Assembly: GCF_002775205.1 (NCBI RefSeq)
Contig: NC_036460.1
Span: 17,078,402 to 17,142,401, forward strand
Source: Xiphophorus maculatus
Lineage: Eukaryota; Chordata; Actinopteri; Cyprinodontiformes; Poeciliidae
DNA length: 64,000 bases
Direction of reading: 5' to 3'
Each line of letters begins with the position of its first letter. Positions within the stretch are counted from its first letter, which is position 1. Under the pieces are notes generated by a model. It did no database searches and was not told the origin of the DNA. It saw only the letters and a list, made by a program, of their open reading frames with translations. Positions 22,907-36,400 of this stretch are shown here, piece by piece. A program made the translations under genes and the position numbers.

Positions 22907-25900
22907 ATGAGACTCAAGCGGTTTCTTCTCAGATATTATCCACCCGGTAACTTAATTATAATTTTTTTTCTATTTAATGTGGGTTTAGACATTCTTATAA
23001 AGAACATGGCGGCACTGTGTAGAATTGTTTCCAACATCCACGGTAATTGCTTTAAACTAGCATTCGCCCCGTTAAATGGAGCTGGCAAAATTAGATAGAG
23101 ATAATTGTGTTAGATAAACTCAAAACGAAAAACTCGCAGGTTCTTTAATGTGACACTACCAGCAGTTTATTTACTTCTTTCGACAGGTATAATCCTGGAA
23201 TATGAGCGAGGAGGCTATTTGAGGACCAAATCCATCGATCTTCTGGATTTGACCCCTGAGTGAGTGAGTTTGGTCCTTCAACACTAGGATGGATGGACTT
23301 TAAAAAAAAAAAGTTTTTTAGTAACTTACTGATTTTTCATGCTTTGCATTCGCTCTTCACAGAACAAATACAGATGAGCTGGTGTCAGAAATCAGACAAT
23401 CAGAGCCTCTGATCACAGAGTCCCGGGCCGAACAGGTCAAAGAGTTGGTTCTCCGACTCCAACAGAAACAGGGTCAGCAGGACCACCACAGGTTCTGTTT
23501 CTGCAAGGTCAGTTTATGATACTTATTTATTTGACGTGCAATTCAAATGAAATAAATTAAAATGGAATTTTTCATTTTCCAAACGCATCATTACCCAGGT
23601 TTTTTTTCAAGGAAGTGTTTGAATCTATATTTTTATTTTTAAATGGGGAAAAGTTTCTGAATGTGATCTATTGACTTCACAAAGTCATTCTAAGTATTAT
23701 TTTATGTGACTACTAATTAGATAATTTTGCTTACTTCGGTGCCTTTCTATTCTCTAAATATTTTTTACTATGGTGACGCAACCCTGAATTTGTGGGAAAT
23801 GCATGAGGTTCAGCTGTTATAGTAGCAGCCATACCTCCAAATTGTCACTAGAGAGCACTAGTGGTTTCGGTTCTTAAGCCCTGGTGAGTAAACAGTGTTT
23901 GATGATGTGTAAGTTCATTAAGGTTGCTAATTAGTGTTTTTTATCAGCTGCTTGGGTGAGTTTCCCAACTTTTTAATGAGAAAAGAACACATTAATCCAT
24001 CACTCATAGGCCAGGTGAAAGATACTTGCTCATTTCATAGATGGAATAATTTTACACATGGAGTTGAATTGGTAACTTTTATTATGAATTAAGTCAATAT
24101 TGCCTTAGAACGTTTTCTTTTAATATTTCATCTATCATTTCTATTCATTTTGCAGGAGCTGAAGGCACACATACTGCCTCTGACCAATATTGCCTTTAAT
24201 AAGTCTGGATCAAGGTGAGAAGTCTTAACGCAGTTAGCTGTCATTGCCACATTTAGCAAATAAATAATGATGACAAGCCTACAAATCTTATTAACAAAAT
24301 AGTATTCCTCGTTTGAATCTCAATTACTTCACAAAGAGCAAAAGAAATCTTTGGAGGGGGAAAGGTAGACTGATTATTGGCCACCAGCAATATGAAAACT
24401 AAATCCCCGTGGAAATCTTTTGAAAGAGCTGAACTCTCAAGCTAAGAATGAAAAGAAGAAAAAAGTACCTGGTAGATGCAATGGCTGTAGCTAGTTTTCT
24501 AAAAAAAAAAAAAAAACTAGAATTGTTGAAAAATATCTGACTGGAAAACCTTATAGCATATTTCAGAACAAAGCACATTGTTCCAAAAAACTATTTTCAG
24601 TTTTTTTTTTCTCATATTTTTGTTTCTATATATTTTAGTTTCACTTATCTAAAACTGTCAGTTTTAAATGTTTTTGTTGTTATAATAACAACAAAAACTA
24701 TGCCAGCAGTATGATCTTATAATTCAGTGGTCCCAAGAACTCTAACCTCTGCCCTCTATTATAGCCCCATGCTGTTACTTATTGTGTTGTTGTTACTCTT
24801 TTCTCTCAAATTCTGTAGGTTCATAACTGGAAGTTATGACAGAACATGTAGAGTTTGGGACACCGCCTCTGCCACAGAGATGCACACACTTGAGGGTCAC
24901 AGAAACGTTGTATATGCAATCGCATTCAACAATCCCTACGGGTAACGAGCTGTTTGATCACGTAATAGAATTTTGCTGCTTCGTTGAACGTTCAAAACAA
25001 AACTTACATTTCTTGCTGTCTTTCCTCCTCATTAAACATAGAGACAAGATTGCCACAGGCTCTTTCGATAAGACCTGCAAACTGTGGTGTGCGGAGACAG
25101 GCAAATGTTTTCATACTTTTTGTGGACACAGGGCTGAAATAGTAGGTATTTTAAACTTGAATCTGTCAGTTACTGTATGTTTTTTTATCCTTAAAAAGGA
25201 TAAAACAGGATCAATAATATGATTTGATTTGGCTAAGTAATGCTGACCTCTGACAGAAAACCTGGAGAAAAAAAATCAAACTTGGCCCCAAAAAAGAGCA
25301 AAGACAATTACCCATTTGTGGTTATGTCCATGACATTGGCCAGGAAGAAGATCATCCAAGCTCATCAAATAAGATAAAGTTTTACCTCAAATTTCTGTTA
25401 AAATACTCTTTTTTCTTCCAACACACTGTAATTTCAACTCTCATTCAACTTTCTCAAGTACTAATTTTACAAGTCCCTTATAAGTGTCTTCAAAAGTATT
25501 TATACACTTTATTTTCAGATTTTGATAGATTTCAACCACAATCTTCAACATATTTTGTTGGGTTTTTATGTAATATAATGACGGGGAAGAAAATGGATGA
25601 ATGGTTTAAAAAATGTTTTCACATAAAATCCCAGCAAAATGCACATAATTTGTGGTCATAACATGTTCAAGAGTGAAAATGTTGTTTGTACTATATGTGG
25701 TGTGGTGTGAGCACTGTATATTTATCACCAGTTGGGCAACACTAATGGAGAAATATGGAATGAAAGACAAAATACAACCATGCACACGTAGTTGTTGCAT
25801 CACATGTAATAAACAGTTTTGTATGTTAAGAATTCATGCACTTTATTGACTGCCATTTGAGTAGGGCCAAGGTAAACTGAGGATTCAAAGAAATAAATCT

Positions 25901-28900
25901 GTATGTATCATAGCTTCACATCAAATTTGAATATATTAAATACATCCAGGTCATGTCTCTAGTTTGTTGCAGAAAGTGAAATATCAAAGTGTAAAAGGAA
26001 GAATCTGTTGTGTAGGTGTGTCTGGCATTCAACCCTCAGAGTACACTGGTGGCCACAGGCAGCATGGATGCCACCGCAAAGCTGTGGGATGTGGAAAGTG
26101 GGGAGGAGGTGGCCACACTGACAGTGAGTTATCTGTTCTGTACTGCTTGCTTATCTTGCATTTCTCCTGTATTTTGAGTGATGCACATATTGTAAATGTA
26201 ATTGTTACTAAAACTTCCTATAGCGTTCTTTTGTGTTTGGTGGCAGCATATGTACTTCACAGCATGGCTGTGAATTATCTAAAGCTGTGAATTTAACAAA
26301 AAATCCACCACCAAAACAATTCTTTTGGGCAATTAATGGTGTTGATTCAGAGATTTGCAGGCTCGAAGTTAGGAGGAACTCTTTCAGATTTTTTAATCCC
26401 TCACATCATGTAGAGCTAAATGACGTGAAGTAAATCTTTAATGATGAGGAAAATCAATTCCTGAGCCAAACTCTTTCTGTGAGATGAAGAGAAAGAGCGA
26501 GAATATAATAGAGAGCAGATATGAGTCAGCGGGGAGTGATGTTCTTTCTCTTCTTTCTTCCAGGGCCACACCGTAGAGGTCCTCTCTTTGTGCTTTAACA
26601 CTGTTGGCAATCATCTTGTCACTGGCTCCTTTGATTACACAGTTGCTATATGGGATGTTTCTTCCAAAAGGTCAGATGTTTTTATTGTTGCTGTGAATGC
26701 ATCCAGTTGTAATGAGTCATCACTTAGTTTGTACATACACATTCTGCATTTATAAATTACATTTCTTGTCTTTTTTCTTTTTTTTTTGTCTTAGACGGGT
26801 TCACACTTTGATAGGTCACATGGGAGAAATAAGTAATGTTCAGTTTAACTGGGATTGTTCTCTCATAGCATCTGGTTCCACTGACAAAACCTGCAAGGTA
26901 GGAATTGGTGTGACATTTGATTCTTTGACTGTTTTAGCACTTTTTAAATCTGGAATAAAAAAACTGTACATGTTGACATTTACTGAAAATCTTGTTTTGC
27001 TGTTTTTAGAGCCTGTTGATATTTAAGTGAGGAATGTCCCTACTTGTATAGATAACCTCTATCAAATGTCCTTTCTGTCTTTAAGTTCTGAACCATTTCA
27101 TGGAGAAATTATTCAGATCCAATTAATTATTAATGCCCAACTGAATCCCTCCTACAAATCATCCAATCCTCTCATTATTTAACTTGAAAGCTAAACTAAA
27201 GCTGGAGTAAACGGCTAACAGCGGCCTGCAATAACAATTTTTCTTTATTGTTTGTATGCCTATGCTTTCTCTATGTTTTGAATTAGCCTCTTTTATTTGG
27301 GTTATTTTTAAGAGAAATGTCTTGATGTGAATCAAAGTGATGTGTACTTTTTTTTTGTAGCTGTGGGATGCGGTCAGTGGGAAATGTGTGGCCACCCTAG
27401 TCGGACATAGAGAGGAGGTGTTAGATGTGTGTTTTGATTTAAGCGGTCAGCTTATTGCTACAGCCTCTGCTGATGGTGAGGCCATACCGTTGCATTAAAA
27501 ACTATCTTATACGTTTATTTGATTCCTCGCAAATAAACTATTTGAGGTCTTACATAAACAAACATAAGCTGTTTCTGTGTTTGTCAGGTACAGCAAAAAT
27601 ATTTAATGCAGCTACACATCAGTGTCTGGTGACACTGAAGGGCCACGACAAGGAAATCTCCAAGGTATGTTGGGGGTTGGTTGACCAATTTGTTTTCACT
27701 CTGTGCCAATATCGGGTTACTTGATTTTGTTCTGCAGACAATTTTCAAAATATTAAAGAATTAGGATAATTGTATGCTTATGCTGCAATGTGTGGGTAAG
27801 GTACAGATTTTAGAATTCAGGTCAAGCAATCAGATGACAAATATGTCAACCAGCAAAAGTTAAGTAAACCTCCTCACAGCGTTACATAATTTGGAAGTGG
27901 AAGGAACTCTGGTAACCTTGCTAAAATAAGATAAATTGTGATGCTGAAATGGAGAGACAGTAGTACAGGCTTCAGGAGGTCTGATTGTCAGTCTGACCTT
28001 GTGCCGTCAGTCGTTCCACTTAAAGCAAAATCATTACAGCGTGCCTTGACACATAAATCCTGGCATAAAAAAAGAGACTGTTAACCTGGTGTTACACGGA
28101 TTTGTGAAGTCAAGCTGATGCATGCTTTTGCATAATTTGTAATTTGTCTGGCCCTGCATTTACCCTGTTCTTAAAGGCAAGTGATTTTCGACATTTGTTA
28201 TTCATGAGCTTATTTTCCTCTGGATCTTACTCAGAGGAGTCCTCTGGATGTGTTTACTGCAACACCGACAGGCAGTAAAAAATAGGCAGCACGGAGGACG
28301 ATTCCAGAGGATTATGACACTAATCTGTTTCTAAGAGGAGGCTTCTCCCCCTCCCCTTCATGCATGTTAACCATGTTTCACTCTGTTTCAGCATCTCACC
28401 CTTCATGCATTTTCTGCTCATTTCAACATATTCCAGTCTCAATGTCCCAATTCACCTTGCTAACCTTCACTATATTTTATTTAAGAAGGAAATGATAGCT
28501 TTGTAATGAAATGGAACTGATGCCAGTCACTAAAATGAGAGCTTCTGTTTGAATTGCAGTGAATGTGACATCTTCTGTGTTTATTATGAAGCTGCTTATC
28601 AGGGGAATCCTTCCTATCTTGGTCACCCCATTAGCTTCATTCCTGCTTTTCAGTAAAGTCTAAATTACCCCCTAATGGGAAAATTTCCTCTTTTATGAAA
28701 TTCGGTTTTCACAGTCTCCTTAACTTGCTCCAAAGCTAAAGGGAAGGAAATGTAACTTTAGTCTGCCTTTAATGGGAGCATCTAAAAATACCTCATGGAA
28801 AGAGTTTTAGATCTGCAGTATTAAACCTAGACACATATCAAGACTATGACTACAACACTTGTATAAAGAAGAGAATCCGAAAGCTACATAGAGCAAAAAA

Positions 28901-29744
28901 AAAAAAAGCAAACAATTCTCTGTAAATTGTAACCTTCCTTTTAAGATTCATCCCTTCATATGTTTTGTTTTTCTGATACATGAAGCAAAAAGCATGCAGC
29001 AACCTTGTCAACCATAAATGATGAAGCTTAGTTTAAGCCACAAAGGTCTGAACATCAGCAGATCATCCAGCTTCTCATTGTTCAGTCTTCAGTCTCTCTC
29101 TGTCCTTTGGGATCAGTTTGGGGTTCTTAATAAAGGCTTACTTTATGGTAATAGCCTACTAGTGCACAATTAATTTAATTCTCTATTCCTCTACCTCTCA
29201 GTTAGAAAATAAAACAATTTAGGAAATGATAAACCCTGGGCTATTTCACAGTTCCATTTTTATGAGATTTCTTTTGCTAAGTATTACCATAGATGACTTC
29301 ATCAATGCTCACGTTGAAAACACAAACTTCTGAGTGATGCCAGCCTCTCCTTGCAGATTTGTTTCAGCCCCCAGGGCAGCAGGGTCCTGACGGCCAGCTC
29401 AGACAAGACAGCCCGTCTGTGGGATGTTCAGTCCGGAGTCTGCCTTCAAATCCTGGAGGGCCACACAGACGAGATCTTCTCCTGTGCCTTCAACTACGAG
29501 GGGGACACCATCATTACAGGTATCTGAAGAGACGCAACGTCTCACTGTCGCATGTTAGTGTGACAAACATGCACTTTAAAAATCCTTGAGGGGGTGAATG
29601 AAATCCTCCATGGTAGCTGTCACATTTGCTTAATTGCAAATGTTAGATGAAAAGCATCCAGCTGTGTCCTTCTGTGTGACCACCTGTTTATGTTTGTGCT
29701 TCCCTGCAGGCAGCAAGGATAACACATGTCGGATCTGGTACTGA
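22907..29744 (+). CDS. daw1: Dynein assembly factor with WD repeats 1 (DAW1/WDR69/ODA16)
   Basis: Thirteen exons join in phase: 22907-22946, 23187-23259, 23363-23507, 24156-24214, 24819-24941, 25042-25141, 26016-26123, 26564-26670, 26795-26897, 27361-27475, 27588-27664, 29357-29519, 29710-29744 (1248 nt, 415 aa, the human length as I recall). The start [20 protein letters not shown] matches human [14 protein letters not shown]. Eight WD repeats follow with GH/WD-type signatures: [102 protein letters not shown]-stop. Family role: cytoplasmic factor and intraflagellar-transport cargo adaptor needed for outer dynein arm assembly in motile cilia. The last residue is Tyr where human has Arg. Confidence 0.97.
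24670..24698. repeat. perfect 13-bp inverted repeat, 3-nt loop
   Basis: gtttttgttgtta (24670-24682) and its exact reverse complement (24686-24698), in the DAW1 intron before the exon at 24819. Confidence 0.85.
25480..25860. mobile_element. Tc1-like element fragment in DAW1 intron
   Basis: It starts ttcaaaagtatttatacact, followed by attttgatagatttcaacca and acatattttgttgggttttt. This is the non-coding 5' part shared with the family at 19566-20205. No transposase is left. Confidence 0.55.
27665..29356 (+). other. daw1: large DAW1 intron
   Basis: A 1.7-kb intron between the exons ending 27664 and starting 29357. It is AT-rich with no ORF or repeat that I could name. Confidence 0.8.
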
Positions 29745-30736
29745 CCCTTCCCTCGCCCCCACAGAAAGTGAAGAAAGATGTTTTTAAATCCTTTTCTTTT
29801 TTGTAAATCAAAGGCTTAAATGATTGTTTCATTTACACGCAGCTCAGTAGAATTAGGTGTTTCCAAAATAGTATTTAAAGGCCACTATTGAAATTTGGTC
29901 TCAGAGTATTAAACAAGCTTTTCATCTATTAAAATTAAAATTAAATGAAAACACACCCTCAATTTTAAGAGTTTAACATGTAAATAATCTGAGTTTCAAC
30001 AGGTGTTTATAAAGTTCAAATTGCACTGACTTATACTTGACAGATTCCATCATGTCATGCATGAAACAGTGATAAAGCTAAAAGGGATTTGTGAAAAAAA
30101 GACTAAGACACGGTCAATTGCAGTTTTCTAAATACAAAAGTTTTCTGTACCAATAAGGTAAAGATTTTTTGAGGCAATCTTTTACTGAAGCAGTAGGGCT
30201 GAAGGTAAGCTATTGACTAGAGATCTTTTTAATAAATTATTAATGTTGTATAATCTGTGGAAATGTAGTGGTTATACACAGCATACCTTTAGGTTCTCTG
30301 TGATGTTTCTTGCCAGTACATGCTGGTAAAAGGAGTTATCAGCTATCTATGTTTATCTATCTTTATTCAAGGCTACAGTAAACCACAGAGCACGACTGTT
30401 ACAAATGATGTACATATTGTCCTGTTGAAAGGTGCATTTGATTTATTAACCAGGGACGTTCACAGATTCTCAGACTATGAATAACTATGCATGGCTCACA
30501 ACAATCTGCATGTTAGTTATAGGACTGCAATAGTCTATATTCAGTGACTTGGGGCAATTTGTAAACAAATAAGCTTACCTCCAACACCTTGGAAAATAAG
30601 ACTTCTTAATGTGATTCTCTCAGAAAATGGACATAAAACTGTCAAATTGTCCCTAGTACTTTTCCAAGAACATAAATGTAGTACACGTTTTCCTGTGCAC
30701 CAGTCTATAACTATAACTTATACTTACTTCTAACGA

Positions 30737-30771
30737 TACCTAAACTAATTTTCAATAAATTAGTTTAGGTA
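30737..30771. repeat. perfect 15-bp inverted repeat, 5-nt loop
   Basis: tacctaaactaattt (30737-30751) and its exact reverse complement (30757-30771). Confidence 0.85.
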
Positions 30772-32339
30772 ACAAAACATGCCATGCAATCATATTTGTG
30801 AATTCTGTGACATCAGTAACATTTGTGATAATTAAGCATTTAAAAGATGTTAATGTCTTACTACTTTGAGTTCATAACAAGCATAGACCCCAGATAATTA
30901 GTAGTTCACCAAGCTACCGGAAAATAGTAACTTATTTGAAAAATGTTTTATCAAATAGGTTACTTGTGTACAACATCTGCTGACATTAAAACAAAAATAC
31001 TTTTTAACAATCTCTTTTCCTTACTGTGTCTTCAAAACCTTTTATTGCATGGTATTTTAATAATTAACAACCATTTATTGTAGTCCACATAGCTCTTTGC
31101 GCTATGCATGTCGCCCACAGAAACTCTGCCGTAATGCTAAATTTGCAATATATTGTGCAGCGCTAATGACAGAAATTCGAAATATGGAAAAAGCTGTTCT
31201 TTAACATATTGAATTAAATCTTCTGAACAAGATAAAGTATAAAATGGTTATGAGTTAAATTAAATGGATCATTATTTAAATACATCCTACAATGATGTGA
31301 TCTTATAGGAAAACAAGATGACATACTTTTGATATGAGAATGTTACTTATTGTCATTAGATATTTGAAACTTGACTTTCAGGACCTGAATCTTGACTTGG
31401 AAAAAAAAAAGTGAGATGTGAAGATTATCAGGAGAAGCAAATGTCAGCTGATCCTTAATTTGTGTTTGGTAAATTTAGAAAATCAAACTTAGATGAACAA
31501 CACAGGTCATATATTCTTTGTTGAACTAAAACTAAGCAAAACTACAGAGGGATTTTACTTTCCTACCCGACTGTTAGGAACTTTCAGAAGTTTTGTGAGC
31601 TTGCTGGTCTGGAGCATTTGAGTGTCAAGCTAATAACTCTCGGAGAAGCAGTTCTTGTCTCTCAATTGAGGAACGGTTGTAAGGTCCTATTTTACAAGCT
31701 ATGATTTCAACACTCTGCAGTGAGAACTTCTGTCATAAGTGAAAAGCACTTAAGACAACTGCCATTCTTTCCTGGGTCAGGCAGTGTGATTCTTAGAAAA
31801 ACTGCAAAAAACCAAGGAGCTGCATCTTACAACCTCCAGTCAGCATATCAGGTGAATTTCACAGTTCTACGGTATAAAATAAATAAATATTTATTATAAC
31901 TGCATGCAAGTGAAAACTCTTTTCTAAAAGGATATGGTAGTATGGATTAGGATTTCAAAGTTGCATCTGCAACAATGTTCTTTTAGCAGACAATCCTAAA
32001 ATGTAGATATCTGGCTATGATCCACAGCTCCATATATAGAAAAACCAAACACAGCATATTATAGAAATACAACTTTATACCAGCTGTCAGGCACTGACTG
32101 GCCTGATTCCTTGAGAATGTCCAAAGTGTGGGGATCTTGAGATTGAGGCTGGAGTAGCAAAACATTAGCAGTGTGGTTCAGAGCTGAAATAGTAATACAA
32201 CTGACTATTTCCTGCAGTTTATCCTTGGGTAACAGTATGTTTTTATTTACAACTACAATTACATAAGCAGGGCATCCACAAGAAAGATCACTTGTAAAGG
32301 CATAATGTAGAATAATGTAATATAGAAAAACCTGCTGGG

Positions 32340-32545
32340 CTTTGTTTCACCTCTATGCTTATTCCTGTTACTTGTGCACCTTTTTTAAATAAGTTTTTCC
32401 CTCCACTCAACCTTCCAGTAATATGATTGCATTCAGCACTCTGGACAGCCAGCTTGTTTAGCAATGACCTTTTATGGCTTACTCGCCTTGTTGGCGGTGT
32501 GCTGGATAACTGTCAAGTCGCATCGGCTGCAGGTAAAGGTCTGAT
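32340..32545. mobile_element. interspersed DNA repeat fragment (Tc1-like family)
   Basis: Blocks cttgtgcacctttttt, ccctccactcaaccttccag, tgattgcattcagcactctg, tttagcaatgacctttta and ggataactgtcaagtc recur with changes and in the same order in the right half of 37480-37960. The minus strand would encode the start of a transposase, but no open frame remains. Confidence 0.55.
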
Positions 32546-33103
32546 ACTCTCATAGTCCTTTCATCAAGTGTAAATGATTTTCCAAATGCTTGTTTCTTCA
32601 CATCACAGACATTTATTGATGTCAAAAGATAAATACATTCAGTTCCACTGAGACAGAGTTTACAGCTGAATTGTGTGCTTCTTTTTACCCCCTGATGCTG
32701 ATGTTACACTATTGTACCACTAAGTAGAGAAATAGACGAGCAAATCCACATACAAATTTAACATTACAAACCTCACTTTGTCTTTTGGACATATTAAAAG
32801 CTATAGAGAGCAGTCCACTACTCCAAGGTGCAACAGTTCCAAAATCTACAGTATTTACAGCACGACTATCCAAAATAAACAGATCTCAGGTAACAAGAGG
32901 ATAAACAACATATTGACTTAGGAATGGATTTCATAGTCACTACAGAGATTGGCCAAAGTACAAAACAAAGATGTGACAATATGCATGTAAGAGTGGAGAA
33001 AGAAAAAAAGAGATATCATTTGAGCCATTTTGAGCTAACATGTTAGAATGCTGATTTAGCTAGCTATAGATTTGAGATTTTAAATTTTTTTTTTTTACAA
33101 TAC

Positions 33104-33109
33104 TTTATT
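33104..33109 (-). terminator. candidate poly(A) signal of SPHKAP
   Basis: AATAAA on the minus strand, about 375 nt after the SPHKAP stop codon. Confidence 0.4.
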
Positions 33110-33483
33110 TTTATATATTTTTTGGTGCTGTTAAAGCATGCTTACTTTAAAAAAGAAAAAGAAAAAGATCTTTAAAGTTGGCTCCCGTCAGAAATGTTCA
33201 GCTGGTATTGTTGGCTTTAACTGTGTAGGCAACTCGCATGAGGGATGAAATGTAAAACAAAATACGTTGGAATTAAAGGGAAGCTGGTCAAATTCCACCT
33301 GTAAACTGGCAAACCAATTTGGGGAACCACATGAGACTTTCTCAGTCCAGGAGAAAAAAGGTGTTTCCAGATTACAATAACAGACACGGAGATGAGACAG
33401 AATGGGGCAAACAAACTCATTGCAGACCAACTATAACAGGCGACGATGTGTTGCTGTTTGCAGTAAGATGAGGTCAGTTTGTC

Positions 33484-36400
33484 CTAAAGGGTTTCCAAAA
33501 GCCAGTCAAAGAGGCTGGCACGAAGAGACCTGTCTGCCTCTTCCTTGGTCTTGTGTAGCTTACAGAACTGAACCACAGCGCTGAACAAGTCAGCAATCCG
33601 CCATGCCTTCTGGGCCATCAGGTGGACCACCCTCTGAAACTGAAGGAACAGAATATGTTCAAAAAGAAATTAACACTGAATCTGTTTGTGTATGTAAATA
33701 CACTTCTACTGAAACTGCTTTAAACTACAGTCTTGTCAAGCAATATAAACCATTTGCTATTTTTTTTTAACTATTTCCTACCTTTGTTAACCTCTTCTCC
33801 TTTGACTTCCTGAAGTAGAGAGCAGGAAGGCCCAATTCAGAGGCAGCAATCCACTGCAGAGCCACTCTGAGCTCAGAGTCCTCACATTCTTGCTCCAGGT
33901 CACAGTTTACCACTAAAAGCTGCCTGAGGTTACTGCCGCCGCCTGCAGGACTTCCTGAAGAGCTCTCTGAAGGACAAAAAGAAACTTGATTTGGACTTCT
34001 ACCTAATCAAGTGTTAGGTAGAAGTCAATCCTACCCAACACTTGATTAAGCAGTTCATCACTGGACTATGAGGCCACATTTGATTTTCCTTTAGAAATAA
34101 ACATTTTCCCGCTGTTACAGCATGAGCAGTTTCAAACAATAAATTTATCTGGCTCTGTTTTCCTTTTGGATATTCTTAAAACCTGAGTAACTAAATAAGG
34201 AATACCTTAATAGTGAAACATTAGCGTATGAAGAGCTCTACGATAATAGTGAGGTGATCAAACTGAGAGAAATAAATTATTGAAGTTCACATAAAATCAA
34301 AGTTCAAGTCAAATATTTTTTTATTCATGCTCTTTACTAAATCTGACTAAGTATTCATGTAAGTATTCATGTTCATTTATATATATACATGAGAATAGTA
34401 TTAGTAATATTAATATTTTAGCATTTGTCCTGTAGGAAGTCAATAAAAAGCGTATTGATGACTCATTCTGACCCTCTTAGTGTTTTATGCTCTATTACTT
34501 GTTTAATGCGAAGCGTTAGAGGTTGAATATCTGCAAAATTTAAGCAAAAAAGAAATAAAAACTGAAGAGTCAATAAAAGGAAATGTGGGTGTTGGTAGAA
34601 ACTCTACACAGTGGCTGACAAGACAGCAGCTTGTAAATTAATGTTGAGTTTATTACAGATTTGCCTCTTTTCTAAACTAACTAACTGGGAAAACAGTTAA
34701 GCTCAAAATTATTCATGCACCAGGTAGGTTGGGATTCAAAGTAATCTTTCATTTTTGACCAACATGTTTTTATATTACATATTAACGTTTTGAAGGGCTA
34801 AAGATTAGGGTAATGGAAAGGAGGCCTTTCAACCTCTTTGCCTTAGAGCTCATTACTAAAGATAAATCATAAAAATATCAGTGGTCATCAGTTATAAGAA
34901 AGAGCTGATTGCTGTAATGGATGTTAAGACTTTTCCAATTATTGATGAGAAGAGTGTAATTTTTCAGAAAAATATAAGTAAGAAAAGATTATTCCCCCCA
35001 CCCAAATTGAAACATTTTTTTATCATGTTTGGAGATTCTCAAAATCATATCAAACATTTACTGCCATTGATTACTGGCACTTATTAAAGTAATTAAAGTA
35101 ATGTTGTTTGTTGAATTAATTTTGAAATACTTTCCAAATACAATATTTTCTTTTAAAAGTCAATATAAAGTAAAGGGCAAAATAAATTATGTTCAATACC
35201 ATAATTCTGGTGTTTATTTTGATGGTCATTTTTTTAATTGCCCGTTAAATGTATGTAGTATTTCATATAAATATTTAATTTACAAATGAAAAACCAATCT
35301 ATACTTCACAATGTCTGATTTTATACTTTGCTTGTGTGGAGTAGTAAAATTACAAGTCAACCTCTAAACCTCTAGGAGTGTTTTTGTAGTACAGTATATT
35401 TCTAAACTAAAAAGGCATTGGAGATGAACTACACAGATAGAGACTCGGGGTGCTGTGACCAGTACTGTCGTCTCACAGCAAGAAGTTCCTACGGGTCAAA
35501 ATCCGACCCATAATTGTAATCTAAATCCTAAACCTTTATAGTCCTGTAAAGAAAAGCAGGGTTTACTTTAAGAGCTATCTGGCAGATGTCTCCTGTCAGA
35601 GATGTGCTGAAATATTCTAGTGACAAGGTGAGCAAATCCTTACAGTGTTGAACTGCCTTTATCTACAGGCTGAGTTGAATATAAGCTGGAATCCTGCAGA
35701 GTTAGACGAGGATCTAGTGAGAGACAGTGGAGCTGACAATTTGGAGCAAACTGGGCTTTTCAGGAGGTGGATTTTCTATCTTGTGTCTTTTCATAGATTA
35801 CGAACATATACATACTGTAAGTGCCTGCATTTTTATAGGATTTTAACAGGCAGATAACATTTTGGTAACATAAGAATCAACAAGGACACATACCTAAAGC
35901 GCTGACTTTAGTTCCCTCCATGTGGCCTTTCTTTGTCTCCTCACTGTGAACAGATATTTTAAGACAGAGGTTGGGTGGGTATAATCAAACACTTGTTGAG
36001 AAATTATTCAACATTAGAAAAAGCAATAAGGACAAACAGTTTTGAAAATTTCTGCTATCTGTTGTAGAGAAATAAATTGTGAATTAATTATTTTCTTTTC
36101 TATTCACCAATGCTGTATCTGCAGTAGGATGAAAATACAAAAGGGAGGGTTGGCCAGCACGTCTCAGGATGTCAACACAAAGCAATAGGGACAAACCAAT
36201 TACTTTATTCTAATGAAACACTGTCACCATGAATGTGGGAGTGACATATTAATGAGGAATATAATGGGCATCTTCTGGTGACAATGACATACCTGATCAC
36301 TGTGCTTTGAGAAGGAACATCAGAAAAAGCATCCAGGTCTGCCAAGCCGAGGCTAGAAGCACTGCTTGTCCCATTCCTGCAGTCGGAAGATTAGAAGACA

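Larger units (their letters stand above)
29745..33483. other. convergent DAW1-SPHKAP intergenic region
   Basis: The 3' ends of DAW1 (plus) and SPHKAP (minus) face each other here. Candidate poly(A) signals are ATTAAA at 29908-29913 for DAW1 and minus-strand AATAAA at 33104-33109 for SPHKAP. A repeat fragment lies at 32340-32545 and a perfect hairpin at 30737-30771. No gene is seen in the remaining AT-rich sequence. Confidence 0.65.
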
